From the NCBI GenBank assembly GCA_008711295.1, contig VUYV01000334.1, positions 95,161 through 159,160 of the forward strand: a DNA stretch of 64,000 nucleotides, given 5' to 3'. Both the position numbers and the translations under genes were made by a program. This document shows, in pieces, positions 1 through 13,289 of this stretch. The stretch comes from Anarhynchus alexandrinus (lineage: Eukaryota; Chordata; Aves; Charadriiformes; Charadriidae). Each line of letters begins with the position of its first letter. The stretch's first letter is position 1. A model generated the notes under the pieces. The model ran no database searches. It was not told the DNA's origin and worked only from the letters and a program-made list of their open reading frames with translations.

Positions 1-503
1 CTTGCTCCCACAGCCCCATCTTTCAGGGAGCACCTCCTTCAAAGGAAGGGCTCGTCATCCAAGAAGATCCATAGGATTAACAAAGAGGAAGGGGTCAACC
101 ACCAGGAGAGGGAATGATTCCAAAGGATTGTTATGACTGTGTTTGGGTTTCTGTTGTGCATGTAAACGATGTGCTCATAGGAACGATCAGGGAACAGTTG
201 ACTTAAGATTGAGCAGGGAGGACAAATCAGGAAAGCAGGCTTTTGGGGGGCTCCAAAGTCTTGGGAGATGCAAAGACAAAGGATCAGAGAGCTTCATGGG
301 AGGCAACACCCAGATGAAGTAGGTAAGGAATTCCACTGCTCCAGGGTAGGCAGGGGTGCTGCACAGAATTAGCATTTTTTGGAAAAACAGCATGAGATGG
401 GTGAAGCCAAGGTAGCTGAAGACTGTGTGAAGTAGACCCCAAGACATTCAGCAGGGAAGTGTATGGTGTACCATCTCCTGCTCACCTTCAACATGCTCCC
501 ATA
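1..503. other. non-coding DNA left of the duplicated segment
   Basis: No exon, repeat consensus or regulatory signature is recognised. The short open frames have no resemblance to known proteins. The stretch ends where the 2,039-bp duplicated segment begins. By inference it belongs to the long WNT3A intron upstream of exon 3. Confidence 0.4.
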
Positions 504-2542
504 AGTCACTGAAATGCTTCTGGAGAGTGTTGCCTACAGCAGATCAGTGTAAGATGTGGCCATAAAAGGGAGCTATAGATATATCACAATATGGACATGC
601 TTTAGGGAAGGACTTGAAGGAAACTGTCATGGCTTTGTTTTGGTTTAGGCAGGCTTTTTTAGAAAGTAGAAGGTGGCATGGTGAACCTCAGGGAAGCTCT
701 GGAGCTTTGGATGTAGGTGACCTGATGGCAAAGCACAGACAGAAAGCCAGAGAGCCCAACAGATTCTGGGAAACACAGAAATGTCCTCAAGGCTTGAGGT
801 GGAACTCAAGAGTGGGTACAGGTCATGGGTGGAGGAATGGAGAGTGTCTTTCTCTTTTTATTTCATCTTTACTCATCTCACCCTTCCTAGAGAAGAAAAA
901 CAGTTTACAAAGCATACTTGTTATTTGGCCAGCTTCTCCAGACCCAGCCTGGTCCAGTGACGGGGAGCAAGGCAGAAAAGAAAGGTTCTGGTTCTGGCTG
1001 TGCTTTTGGCTGTGATGGAGACAATGGAGCAGGTCCTCTTTCCCCTGCAGCTCCGCTTCCCACAGAGTGCACCACAGAAACGAGTGGATACTTCAAATAG
1101 AATGATACCGAAGTAGGTCATATGTAGGACCCTGCAGCTCTTGCAACGTAATTTAGGTAGTTTTATTGGCCTGCTTATGACTGTTGCTCTCAAGTTTGAT
1201 CGACAGGGCAGTAATGCTTCATGGAACGCTTCCGGGTAGGCTGCAGTTTGTTGACTAAGCATCTGGCACAATTTCCTCTCCATTATTTCCAGGTGCTAAA
1301 TCACATTAAATGATAGCTAATAATTATGGTTTATCCTTTCCTAATAATGCTACTTTCCCAGGGAAGCTGTTGCCACAGGGAGGTTGTGGGAGTGTGAATG
1401 GGTGGGGAGGGCACAAGGAGATATTTCTGTTCACCCGGAGCCATAAAAAAGTTGGAGACCCCTTAGGCTAGGCACAGAGGATCCAGCCTAGGAGATACTA
1501 TACCTTGTCAAAAACGAATGTATTTATTTTTTTGGGGCCAGTGTTCCATCAGAAAAGGCAGCTGCATCAAAATGGAGAGGTTTTGCAGGACCCTCTCAAT
1601 TTCAAGGCAAAAATGCACAGCTTTGGCTTTCTTGTTTTGTTTTGCACATTTCGGATAGTTTCATTTCAATTCTTGAAAAGAAGCCACTTTGCTCCTTTTT
1701 ATTTTGAACGTGATCTTATGTCAAAATAGAAAGTCATTAAACTATCAAAGCAGCACACTGCTGTACCTTTAATATTTTATAGAATACTGCAGTATTTTGA
1801 TATTATTGAAGCGGAATGATTTTATCTCGTCAAACAAACAAAAAAAGTTCTGACGTTTTTCCACCTGATTTTCAAGTCTTAAAATTAAACCAGAAATTCT
1901 CATAATATGGTAATTTGATTTCTTGGCCCTCCTTACTCGCCTTAGGCATGACATACTCTCCAAAGTCCTTCATTCTGCCAGGCTGCCTAAATCCAGATTA
2001 ACTGAGAGCAAAGTGTTAGCAGTGCTCTCCTAAGGACCCCTCTAAATTCATAAAGCAGCTTTACAGCTCTATAAAATGAGAGCTGCAACAGATAAGCCCC
2101 AAATCCATGACTCATTCTCCCCTGTTATAAACGCTGAGTCCTGTCATGAAGATGCTCCAACAGGAAATTGCACAGATTCTTCTTAGAGAAGAAACAAAAG
2201 GCGGAAAAGTATTTTAGTGCTGTTGGGTTTGGTGGAGAAAGATGTTTCTGTTCATACAACATTTTCAGTCTGCTTTCCTAACTGCATTTTGGCTATAGAT
2301 TCCTTGACAGATGAATTTGAAGACATAGATGTATCTTGAGAGATGTGGATGGAGCTCTGTGGAGCACGCCCAGTCTATGTTAGATGCTCAGTCTGTGTCC
2401 AGCACAGCGGTACTCTGGGGAGGTTCGTAATTGAAGTATCATCTGTGCCCAGCATCAGAAAGGAAGAATATTCTCTGTGTTTAGCTTGTCTAAGAGCAGT
2501 GTCTTCTCAATCAAAAGTTAATGTGCACATCACTTGCACCTG
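504..2542. repeat. first copy of a 2,039-bp direct duplication
   Basis: This segment recurs at 2544-4582 with the same length, no indel that I could find and about 12 substitutions (roughly 0.6 %), for example at 517/2557, 547/2587, 556/2596, 559/2599, 781/2821, 1068/3108, 1964-1965/4004-4005, 2296/4336, 2387/4427, 2489/4529 and 2495/4535. The only base between the copies is an N at 2543. No coding exon or known transposon is recognised inside the unit. It is non-coding, AT-leaning DNA with spurious open frames that simply appear twice. The exact abutment on an N and allele-like divergence suggest two haplotypes laid end to end, not an old tandem duplication. Confidence 0.95.
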
Positions 2543-2543
2543 N
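2543..2543. other. single N, assembly junction
   Basis: A lone ambiguous base sits exactly between the end of copy 1 and the start of copy 2 of the 2,039-bp duplication. This is what an assembler writes when contigs are joined with a zero or negative gap estimate. Confidence 0.9.
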
Positions 2544-4582
2544 AGTCACTGAAATGTTTCTGGAGAGTGTTGCCTACAGCAGATCACTGTAAGATATGCC
2601 CATAAAAGGGAGCTATAGATATATCACAATATGGACATGCTTTAGGGAAGGACTTGAAGGAAACTGTCATGGCTTTGTTTTGGTTTAGGCAGGCTTTTTT
2701 AGAAAGTAGAAGGTGGCATGGTGAACCTCAGGGAAGCTCTGGAGCTTTGGATGTAGGTGACCTGATGGCAAAGCACAGACAGAAAGCCAGAGAGCCCAAC
2801 AGATTCTGGGAAACACAGAACTGTCCTCAAGGCTTGAGGTGGAACTCAAGAGTGGGTACAGGTCATGGGTGGAGGAATGGAGAGTGTCTTTCTCTTTTTA
2901 TTTCATCTTTACTCATCTCACCCTTCCTAGAGAAGAAAAACAGTTTACAAAGCATACTTGTTATTTGGCCAGCTTCTCCAGACCCAGCCTGGTCCAGTGA
3001 CGGGGAGCAAGGCAGAAAAGAAAGGTTCTGGTTCTGGCTGTGCTTTTGGCTGTGATGGAGACAATGGAGCAGGTCCTCTTTCCCCTGCAGCTCCGCTTCC
3101 CACAGAGCGCACCACAGAAACGAGTGGATACTTCAAATAGAATGATACCGAAGTAGGTCATATGTAGGACCCTGCAGCTCTTGCAACGTAATTTAGGTAG
3201 TTTTATTGGCCTGCTTATGACTGTTGCTCTCAAGTTTGATCGACAGGGCAGTAATGCTTCATGGAACGCTTCCGGGTAGGCTGCAGTTTGTTGACTAAGC
3301 ATCTGGCACAATTTCCTCTCCATTATTTCCAGGTGCTAAATCACATTAAATGATAGCTAATAATTATGGTTTATCCTTTCCTAATAATGCTACTTTCCCA
3401 GGGAAGCTGTTGCCACAGGGAGGTTGTGGGAGTGTGAATGGGTGGGGAGGGCACAAGGAGATATTTCTGTTCACCCGGAGCCATAAAAAAGTTGGAGACC
3501 CCTTAGGCTAGGCACAGAGGATCCAGCCTAGGAGATACTATACCTTGTCAAAAACGAATGTATTTATTTTTTTGGGGCCAGTGTTCCATCAGAAAAGGCA
3601 GCTGCATCAAAATGGAGAGGTTTTGCAGGACCCTCTCAATTTCAAGGCAAAAATGCACAGCTTTGGCTTTCTTGTTTTGTTTTGCACATTTCGGATAGTT
3701 TCATTTCAATTCTTGAAAAGAAGCCACTTTGCTCCTTTTTATTTTGAACGTGATCTTATGTCAAAATAGAAAGTCATTAAACTATCAAAGCAGCACACTG
3801 CTGTACCTTTAATATTTTATAGAATACTGCAGTATTTTGATATTATTGAAGCGGAATGATTTTATCTCGTCAAACAAACAAAAAAAGTTCTGACGTTTTT
3901 CCACCTGATTTTCAAGTCTTAAAATTAAACCAGAAATTCTCATAATATGGTAATTTGATTTCTTGGCCCTCCTTACTCGCCTTAGGCATGACATACTCTC
4001 CAAGCTCCTTCATTCTGCCAGGCTGCCTAAATCCAGATTAACTGAGAGCAAAGTGTTAGCAGTGCTCTCCTAAGGACCCCTCTAAATTCATAAAGCAGCT
4101 TTACAGCTCTATAAAATGAGAGCTGCAACAGATAAGCCCCAAATCCATGACTCATTCTCCCCTGTTATAAACGCTGAGTCCTGTCATGAAGATGCTCCAA
4201 CAGGAAATTGCACAGATTCTTCTTAGAGAAGAAACAAAAGGCGGAAAAGTATTTTAGTGCTGTTGGGTTTGGTGGAGAAAGATGTTTCTGTTCATACAAC
4301 ATTTTCAGTCTGCTTTCCTAACTGCATTTTGGCTACAGATTCCTTGACAGATGAATTTGAAGACATAGATGTATCTTGAGAGATGTGGATGGAGCTCTGT
4401 GGAGCACGCCCAGTCTATGTTAGATGTTCAGTCTGTGTCCAGCACAGCGGTACTCTGGGGAGGTTCGTAATTGAAGTATCATCTGTGCCCAGCATCAGAA
4501 AGGAAGAATATTCTCTGTGTTTAGCTTGCCTAAGCGCAGTGTCTTCTCAATCAAAAGTTAATGTGCACATCACTTGCACCTG
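2544..4582. repeat. second copy of the 2,039-bp direct duplication
   Basis: This copy matches 504-2542 base for base apart from about 12 substitutions. Identity begins abruptly after the N at 2543 and stops abruptly at 4582, where unique sequence resumes. Both flanks (1-503 and from 4583) are single copy. If the duplication is false, the true locus is about 2,040 bp shorter here. Confidence 0.95.
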
Positions 4583-7500
4583 AACGCATCAGAGATGACT
4601 TAGTGAGATTCTGAGGGAAAGACCCTGGCAAATAATAGGCTTTGTAAAGTTCTGTTTATGGCTTTATTAACTATAACCGTGGTCCCAACACATCCCTGTA
4701 TCAATGATCCCTGCAGGCCACAAAAGAGTTGACGAGGATACAAATGTCTTATCATAAAACACTTTATACTTCCATTGAGCAAGACAATGGAGTCTTGCTT
4801 TCTTGTTTTGGTTCTCAAGAGGCCAGAGAGACACTGAAGCTTCCGAACTTCTCAGCCAGCAGAAAAATACCATCTTGGTTTTCAGTTCCACATTCCCAAT
4901 GTTTGTCCCGAGGCTTCAAATCGTCCACAATCAACATATAAGAATAATCAAATGTAAGAATTAAAAACTCTCCCTAAAAGCTCCTTGTTTCAACCAAAGC
5001 CAGCCACTAACCTTCAGAATATTCCTGTCCCATCAGTCATTAATATTTTTATTCATTATTCATGTTAACATTACTGTGACTTCCCAGAAATCTTTAAATC
5101 AACCTGATATAAAGCCAGTGGGGTTTGGTTTTTTCTTTTTTTTTTTTTTTTCAAAAAGAACAGACAAGAAAAGTGAAAAAGGTGTTTGTTTTGTGGATTT
5201 TTTTTTTTTAAGGTATCCAAACATATCTCGGTGTTTAATTGGACTTTTCATGAAAATACTTTATAAATGGGTGATACCCTGCTCAAACAGCCATACTCAC
5301 CATTACAACCCTGGGACAAACCTCGTATGCTATACTGGCTACAAAATAATAGTTATTCAAAGTCTGCAGAGTAGGACAGACGCAATTTAAAAATACATGT
5401 ATCAGCATTACAGCTGGACTGGAAAAGAGGCTGTAGTCACCCGTGTTGCAACTCAATGAGGTCACTGCGTCAAGCACTCTGAACTATTAACTACACGTCT
5501 TTTCCTATTTTATGGGGTTGACCACTAATGTGGTTGACCAGAAGCTGGAAGTATATTGGGCTTTTCTTTGTAGGGCTGGGTTGTCTGACATTTGAGAGGC
5601 TGTGGGGCGGACTTGCTAGTTTGTTAATCCTGTCTTATGCCTACTGATGTTTTAGTCTTTTCTTTGGTTCCATCAACCCTGCCAGAAGAAGAAGGGTGTC
5701 CTTAATTCAGACTGGGCAACTGAGCCAGGTAGTCTGGTTTAAAATAACAGCAGAGTTAAGCTTGGTACTGATTGGGATCAGACAGCTTGGGGTGAACCCC
5801 AGTGCAGGATGGTGGATTTTCTTCACTCTACGAGCCACATGTGAAGTATGTCAGGAGGTCCAGGGTAGAGGTGTACCAGGATTACCGCAGAAGATGACAG
5901 TGGGTCTCTGGAGCTGGCTTGGGCAAGCAAGCCACATCCCAGAGTAATACAGCCCAGCAATACTGGGCTTCTAGCCCTCGGGCAACATAGCCCTACCGCT
6001 CACCAACCACATGCCGTAGCTGAGGCAAAGAACCATATCCACAACGTCAGAGAGCCATGTGTGATTCAGGAGCTGCTGGGAAGCCACTCCTGCCCTAACA
6101 GCTTGAACTTAAGCTACTCATCTGAACTAATACACAAACTGCCCTGCCTTAAAAACTGTTTTAACCTGACTTGGCCAACTGAGGTTAACCAGACTGGCTG
6201 AAGTACGCGTCTTCTTTGTGTAGGGTTTATCAGCTAGGAGCTCTTAATTTCTGTGCTTCATCTCTAAGCAGCTCTGTGAGACTGTGGGAATCTGCAGATC
6301 ATGGACACTTTGCTTCTTGAGTTAAATGTATTCACTCAACAGGACTTTGAGCTTCAGAGACTGGTGTATTGCACTTGGCATTAAAATAAGGGCAAACACA
6401 GGACCCGAAATTTGAAGGATCCCTGCAGTTCCTCACCAGTATCTCCTCTCTGAACAAGACCATATCTCCAGGGTGAAATGGAAACCCATTCTCAGGTCTG
6501 CTTTGCTCAGCTCTGCTCTCAGTTCCTGAGCTCTCTGCAGGCTTCCACCAATCCCCCACATTAGCACCACAGCCAATGGTGATTCTCATAGCACCTATGC
6601 TTATCCAGAATAGAAGACCAAACATGCAGACTAGAAGAAAAGCATACCAAAATCTTCACCATAGCCAAGAAACATAGCAGAAAAATTATGCGTATTCAAG
6701 AAAGCCAAGAGGATGGTAAGGCCCAGGAGTGATTTATGGGTGGCACACAACATTTCTTACCAGCATTGGCATTGCTCCACTGCAGGATAGGATTGGGTAG
6801 TGCACAGGTGACCCAACTTCAGCAGCTCCAAGTGGCTGACCGCCTTCCACACCAGGAGGTCCAGCAGTGTCCACAACACCTGAGCTCTGTCGCTGCTCCC
6901 TGATGACAATACCCAGCATGGGAGCCATGGCTGAATTTCTGTAGAGTAATGCTCAGCTCAAGAGCAACAGTGTGGTCTCCAGGAAGAAGCCAGAAAACAA
7001 ACCTGATTTCCTATAACCCACTGACAGCTTTCCACCCTCCCCAGCTTATATCCATTGTCAGCACATGCAAAGGCTTCATATCCTATTGCCAGTTGCTTAA
7101 TCCATTCCTTCCCGCCCCACCATCGATACAATAATACCCCACTGAGGGGACCCACCCACCAGGAAATCCCCCTTTAACACCCTGCAAAGGAGCAGCCAGA
7201 TTTATCTCTGCCGCTGTTCTGGAAAACTAAATGAGGACTCATCTGCTCTAATCCCCTCTTAAGATTTCAAGATGAGGCCTGTGTTCACGTATTAGCATAT
7301 CTAACAGCTCCTGCACTGCACTGCAAGGCTACTGCTCCATGGAGGTAAATCACGTACCAACACATACGTCAGGTACCCTACTATCTCCCTCTGAAGACAC
7401 AAATGCCTGAGCCTTTGCAACGACCTCATAAAAATGCCTGAAAGGAAGACTTGGGTTAAACGGTCTTGGAGATCTCCAAGAAGAACAAATCTCATGACTC

Positions 7501-9267
7501 ATCCGCAGCCTCCTGCTAGAGAGTTTGGGGACCACTCCTTACATGTGATGCACAGCATTTCCCTCAGCCTCGGTTTTGGCACGGCAGCTGTCGGTGGTTT
7601 CCTTGGTGTGGACAGCAAACAGGCACTCCACTTTGAGGAAAATTCTGAAATTTCTACAGCTCCTTTGGGCTTGCATTGGAATGACAGGGAGGCCTTTCAA
7701 GACTTTCACAAATCTTGAAAAGCCTTGAAAAGGTTTCAAAAATCTGTAGGTCAGTGTCAGCCGTGGAGCAGCTGAAGGTGTCTACTTGGGATGTGGGTGG
7801 CCAAAATTGGTCATTGCTGTTCTTGAGGCTTTGCTGTTTCATGTTGAAAGTCTTAAGTTTGTTAGGGGGCACTGGCAGTGTTAGGGCGCACAAGTTTTCA
7901 TGGTTTGTGGTGGACAGCAGGAGGCTGGGAAGGGGTAGGGAGGCCAAGGGCCATCATCAGCATTGCCTGGTGTGGCACCCTATTGTAAGCCACACGAGAC
8001 TTTTGTGTCCTCACTGTTATACCACCCGCTGTGCACTGCACACAACACACCCGGCCTTGTTGTGGGGAGTTGTCCTGGGCAGACTTTTGAATTGAACCAC
8101 TATTACACAGTTATCTGAAATTGCTGGAGACCGGACTTTCTGACTGAGGCTGTGAATCGGGTTTGGATGATGCTAAACTGAAGACTGGGTGATTGGATCT
8201 CAGCCTTTTCCCAAGACCCAAACCAAGCTGGTCCTTTTAGGATATACAAATTCAGATGTTTGCTGTGGTTTTTTGGGCTCTGGTTTCCGTCTAACTAACT
8301 CCTTCATTTTGGTAGTCCCTGCCTATCTAGAAGCAGGAAATAATAATATAACCACTAAGCTTCTGAATGACGTTGTCCACTAAGAGACTTGTTGGGCCAT
8401 GTATTATGCAAGCGCAAGAGTTTTTACTCCTCCCAGCTAACTTGGGAGAAGCATCTGTTTGGAGAGATGCTTTTTCAGGCCCATAACCGTCAGAAACTTT
8501 GTTGTGCCAGCACAAATCTCAATTCCCCTTTCCGTAGTCAGTCCTGCGAGCCTTGTGCTGGCAAGTCTGGAACTGCACTGAAGACCTGAGCCATTTGCAT
8601 GATTAAAGGTTGCAGGACCAAGCTGATTAGAAAGATTCAGCAAATTCTCCAATCAGAGCATTAGCACGGATCCACTAGGTGAGGAGCTGGCTCTGGGTAA
8701 GTAGTTGGCTTCTCCTCAGAGTAACTTCCACTGGTTTCCACCGAGAGCTGGAAGTTCTCGGTTTCTCTGAGGACTGATCTCTGCACCTGCAGAGCGAATG
8801 CCTGTAAATATTGTTGTGGGTTTGGTGGCTTTTTCTTTATAATATCAAAACCTGCTGCTTTGATTAGAGATGGGTGGAAAAAAATCTGACAGTGCTTTCT
8901 GGCATTTAGTCTCTAATTGGAATATTCCCTTTGGGTATTTAAAAAAAAAATTAAATTGGCCCAGATATTTTTTTATGAATAACACTTTAATTAAATTTTT
9001 ACATATTAAATGTTCATCAATCGAAATAGTTAGACAAATAGCATGGGTGTTAGTCATGTATAAGCAAAGGGATGAATCAGTCGAAGGCTGCATGTGTTAC
9101 AACAGCCTCTCCCTCCGAGGGCACATGCGAGATGCTGAAAGGCGAGGGAAATTAACATGAGAGATGGAAGCCAGGGAGAAGAGGGAGCATAGAGAAAAAG
9201 GCCAGGAGAAAGGCGAGGTACCCAGTGGGATTAATAAGGTAAGGGATCCCTCACTTACGCAGGCGTA
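4583..9267. other. intronic or intergenic DNA without recognised genes
   Basis: No exon is recognised on either strand. Poly-T runs occur near 5130-5152 and 5198-5210. The remainder is unique-looking sequence, including a short AT-rich patch at 8930-9010. By position it should be intron upstream of WNT3A exon 3. Confidence 0.4.
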
Positions 9268-9352
9268 AGTTACAGAGTCAGGGGACCTGAGCTCTATTCC
9301 CAGCTCTGCCACTGATCTGCTTCACAACTTCACAGCATCACTTCGTTTTCCT
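9268..9352 (+). mobile_element. MIR-like SINE fragment
   Basis: The stretch 'ctctattcccagctctgcca', followed by 'ctgatctgc', is the conserved core of MIR/CORE-SINE elements, in sense orientation. The tRNA-derived head is not recognisable and the 3' part decays after about 85 bp, as expected of an ancient insertion. Confidence 0.6.
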
Positions 9353-9440
9353 CTCTTCCTTGCACTTCCACCTCCTCCTCCTTCGGTTTGCCCAGGTTAA
9401 TTTGACAAGTTCTCCTCCGCGTCGACTTCAATCGCAGCCA

Positions 9441-9648
9441 GGGGACTGGGGCTAGACTTTAGGAAGAGCGGTCTAACGGTAAGGGTAGTGAAGCGTGAGG
9501 ATAGATTGCCTGGGGAAGGGGTGGGAGCTCCGACCTGGGAGGTTTTCGAGAACAGGTTAGACAAACATCTGTCAGGGATAGTTTAGGCAGAGTGGATCCT
9601 GCCTTTGGGCAGAAGGGTGCAAGGTCCAAGTCTGATATCTATGATTTT
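9441..9648 (+). mobile_element. old CR1 LINE 3' fragment
   Basis: The sequence follows the 3' end of amniote CR1 elements: the 'ggctagactttaggaag' segment, a degraded 'gattgcctgggga' segment, 'aacaggttagacaaacat', 'gtcagggatag', and a terminal 'tctatgatttt'. It is heavily 5' truncated and clearly more diverged than the copies at 18.6, 60.2 and 62.6 kb. Several CpG-containing differences and lost reading frame point to an old insertion of the type shared with turtles and crocodilians. Confidence 0.8.
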
Positions 9649-9785
9649 AAGGTTTTCTGGAGCAGGGGCTGAGCCTGCCAGTGCATCTAGATATCAGTTT
9701 AATGCAAAATAACAAGAAGTGAGGTGTCTCATTAGAAAAAGTAAGTTTTTGTAGGAAAAAAATACTCCTATACCAAGATGCACAC

Positions 9786-9877
9786 CTAATTACACTGGCT
9801 TAACTTTTCTGCCACTTCCACTGAATTAGATAAAGGTTATTCTGATTTACACCACACCCAGAGTAGAATCAGGCCCC
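9786..9877. repeat. ancient amniote 'tacactggtgtaaat' family copy
   Basis: The segment carries 'ttacactggcttaac', then 'ctgatttacaccac' and 'gtagaatcaggccc'. These are recurring words of a short, partly self-complementary repeat common in turtle, crocodilian and bird genomes. Related words recur at 33862-33906 and 36107-36148. Family assignment is from memory of the pattern only. Confidence 0.45.
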
Positions 9878-12800
9878 ATGTTGTTCTGCTGATGGCCAAA
9901 ATATATTTTTTACTTTACCCGATTTATTCAGCAACTGATTTTCAAAGATATTTCCTAAGGGTTCTGGGTTGATCTTTTTTTTTTTCCCCCCTGCACTTCA
10001 CATATCATCTACCCCCACTCATTACACAGGGCAGCAGCAGTGTTGCCACCGAGGGAGCTTACATTTAACAGCAAGAGAGGAATCTTTAGCAGCTCCCATC
10101 CCAAGAGGCAGCAGGATGCGTAGCTTTGATTTTGTTGCTGTAAGATAGGCAGGGATGAAAGCGATGCGCGCTGCCAGTAAACCCTTGAGGTACTGGGTTC
10201 CTCCAGCAGTTTGGCGAGTGCCTTCCACTAAAGTCACCAAAGACCATGTAAGCAGAACAGGTCATCACCCTTCCTTACACCCCCCCACACACCCCAATTT
10301 AATATGCTGGATAAGGAGCCATGAGTCGTTCCCACCAACTCTGGAGCGCACACGCCCATAGCCGTGGGGTATGGATGCTCTTTAACAACCTGTAGCAGAA
10401 CTACAGGAGCATTTAAGATGCAAAATCAGGAATAACATCGTGTCCAGTCGCCAAATACGAAGGCAGGGGTGACGTAAGAGCAGACAGGCATTTGGTGAAT
10501 TAAATGCAGCAGGAATGAGAAAAATAAGCTGGAATTGCAAGTTTCCTTGCAGTCAGGTTGGTGAAGCTCTGGAAAAGCCTCACGACGTGAAAGAGAAGAA
10601 GCAAAAATACCGTAATGATGTATAGCCTGAGGAAAGGAGTGCTTCATCAAAGCAAATGTTATCATTTGGCTTAAAATGGGTTAACGTAGACAACCCCAGA
10701 GACAGAGATCGAAGCTGGATCAAAACCCACAGCACCTGCCTCTTCCTCCCACTCGCTCACAGCCCCCCGTCTCTCTTCAGAGAGTCTCCAATCCCCACCT
10801 GGAGGTTATTCACATTCTGGGTGCCCATCGTTTTCCTTGCCTGGGAGGGCAAAACCCATGTGCAGTTCAGACTGGAAGAGATTATCCCCACAGGAGAGCG
10901 CATCTCTGCGCACTTCCAGCTCTGCTCGCCACGAGGGCTGACGAGTGCATGGCACGGGGCTGGGCGAGAAAACGGCATCTCTGTAATTAGGTAGGTGGGT
11001 GTTAGTCAAGCTTAAGAAACCTGGGTAAGCATAAGATTAATGAAATTGGCTTGTTTTATGAATACAAATAATGACTGGTTGAGAAAATTGTCTGGAGGTG
11101 TTTGGTATCCTTTGCTTCTACAGCAGGCTTGGTGTTTTTTTATGAGGTCAAGTAGCTATCTCATGCTGCAACAACTGTGCTGCAGTTCTGATTATGGCAG
11201 GCATCATCTAACAGCAGAACTGAGTCTTGACAACATCTATCCACAATTCTGAAATTGTTTTGGGGTCACCGGTTCAAAAATCTGCATGACTCAGTGAGGA
11301 ACAGAAATCATCTTTGAGAGCTTCTTGGCGGGCATCAGAAAACCCAGACCATTCTCCTAACACAGGCTGGATGTGCCAGTTGAAGACAGCTCACTCCTTG
11401 AGCCAGCTCCTTGTCCCTGCAGTAAGAACATGTGGCACTTGCCCACACCGCAGGATGGGAACTGCATGCCACCAGCTTCACCAGTGTGGGCACAGGCAAG
11501 CGGGTGGACAGTTGTCCATGACAAGTAGCCCATTCACACTGGTGGGAGCAAAGTAGACGCTGTGTGAGAGCAAAGTAGACGCTGTGTGAGAGCTTCACTG
11601 ATTTAAATCACACATAGATACAAATTATGGCTATTTTATTCTTGATATTAACCCCTGTCTATCATTTGACAGTGAAGCTGACAGAAAACTTCCGTTTAGC
11701 TCATTTCTGTGGTCTTATATTCACCAAGAGCTCAGGCTCTTTGTCTTATTCCTGGTGTGACAGACTGCCAGGTGGTCTCCTAGCCAAAGATCCACCTTGC
11801 GTGTTTTTGCTTGGCTTCCCAAATCAAACTGATGTCACAGCCCAGCAGAACAGCAGGCTAACTCTGTGGTATCTAAAATGAACCTTTATTAGGACAGACA
11901 CACAGTAGAGGGTGAGGTCTAGTTTGAAAGCGTTGCGGTACAGATCCTTTTCTTCAATTTTTAAGTACTAGGGCTCATTTCTCCATGTCCAGGACCAACA
12001 CCAGGCTGATCACTAGCTCACAGGCTTGTTTTAGTCATACTGTCAATGCACAATGGTGTGTGGAGATATATATATATATATTTTTTTTTTTCACTTTTGC
12101 TGTTGTGATTATTCTGATTGTGTCTTCCTAGGACTGAAAGATTTAAGGCAATGCCTCTTAGAACATGACTGTTGGCCATGAGAGTTCCTGCAAAGGCTTG
12201 GCCATAAAAGATCTATGCATGAAAAAGTTCAAGGTCTGCACCTGATTATCTAGCAGATGTGTTTATGGAGGGTATAGCTATTTCCTTCAGAAAAAGGTGA
12301 TGTAGTTCATTCTTGAGGTTACAGTTTGGGTTGGGTGAACCAGTAGACTTCTTAGTTCACCACCCTCAGAAGATGCACTCCTTGCTGTAGCGTCCTCACA
12401 TGCACTCTCTCCGTGATGGACAAGTACAGAACGGAATACAACTTTGGACAAGCGTTCAATATATTTAGCTCCCTTTTCCGCTTGCAAATTATACAAGAGC
12501 TTCAACTACAATCAGAATATCTGTCATCCAAAGCTTATCTGCTGACTTATAATTGCTTGTAAATCATCCAGTCTGTGTCCGGGGCTTTGCAATTTTCTTA
12601 TTCCTCTCTGTCTAAACAGATCCGCAATCCCCGTTGCTTCAGCAGTTTGTGGCGTCCTCAAGTGCTTGGGATTAGAAAGGGGGAAGATAATGGTTGCTCT
12701 CCATTTCAGAGGTGGGCAACTGGGGCGGAGGCCGGGCAGAGGAGCTGCTGGAAGGTCACGCTGTTTTGGGCTGAGCCCCTTCTCCCTTAGGAAGCACAGA

Positions 12801-13128
12801 TCCAGCCTCCAAACCATGCTTCCTCTCGCGAGCCCTTTATAAAAAGTGGCTTTTGTGCTTTGGGAACTGCATAAAAATTTTCCGCCTCCCCAGTGGGGTA
12901 AAACTGAAAAACACAGGGGGAAAAAAAAAAAATAAAAAATAAGGTTGCCAAAACCTGCTGCTGGAGGGGGGGGGAGGGTTGAGCAGTTCCCCCAGCACCC
13001 AAAACCCCCTCCCTTCCCCAAATTGAGCCTGTAAAGCAAAAAAATTTCTGCAAGCCGAAAAATTGCTTAATTGCCTCAAATTGATTCCATGGTTTTATTA
13101 AGATATTTGCCCAGCTCTATTATGGTTA
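9878..13128. other. non-coding DNA with low-complexity patches
   Basis: No exon or clear transposon is recognised. Visible features are poly-T near 9976-9986, an (AT)n plus poly-T tract at about 12066-12091, and poly-A and poly-G tracts around 12916-12980. The largest frame here, 171 codons on the minus strand at 12524-13039, runs through those homopolymers and is rejected as coding. Confidence 0.4.
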
Positions 13129-13245
13129 ATTATTTGTATTATGGTAGACTCTGAGGCCCCAAGCAGAGATCAGGGCCCCATTGTGCTAAATACTGTACAA
13201 GCGCATAATAACAAAATCACTCCTTGCCCCAGATAGCTTCCAATT
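13129..13245 (+). repeat. ancient amniote dispersed repeat ('gggccccattgtgct' family)
   Basis: This segment contains 'tatttgtattatggtag', 'gagatcagggccccattgtg', 'actgtacaa' and 'ccttgccccagatagctt'. It is a recognisable arrangement of a dispersed repeat abundant in turtles and crocodilians and thinly retained in birds. A more decayed copy in the same orientation lies at 46268-46345. I cannot name the superfamily with certainty. Confidence 0.55.
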
Positions 13246-13289
13246 ACGTGGGGAGCTGCAGTGGAAGTGAAGTGTGAACACCTTCTAGG

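Noticed and set aside
614..4583. Pairs of identical frames in both copies of the 2-kb duplication taken as a duplicated gene
   Set aside because: Identity is at DNA level and covers non-coding parts equally. The frames have no homology and the duplication is probably an assembly artefact.
7715..8095. Plus-strand frame containing W-D-V-G-G-Q, a motif of ARF-family GTPases
   Set aside because: Only six residues match. No P-loop, NKXD or other G-motif surrounds it and there are no fitting splice sites. Chance, despite ARF1 being a WNT3A neighbour in human.
12524..13039. 171-codon minus-strand frame
   Set aside because: Runs through poly-A and poly-G tracts giving F- and P-rich residues. No homology recognised.
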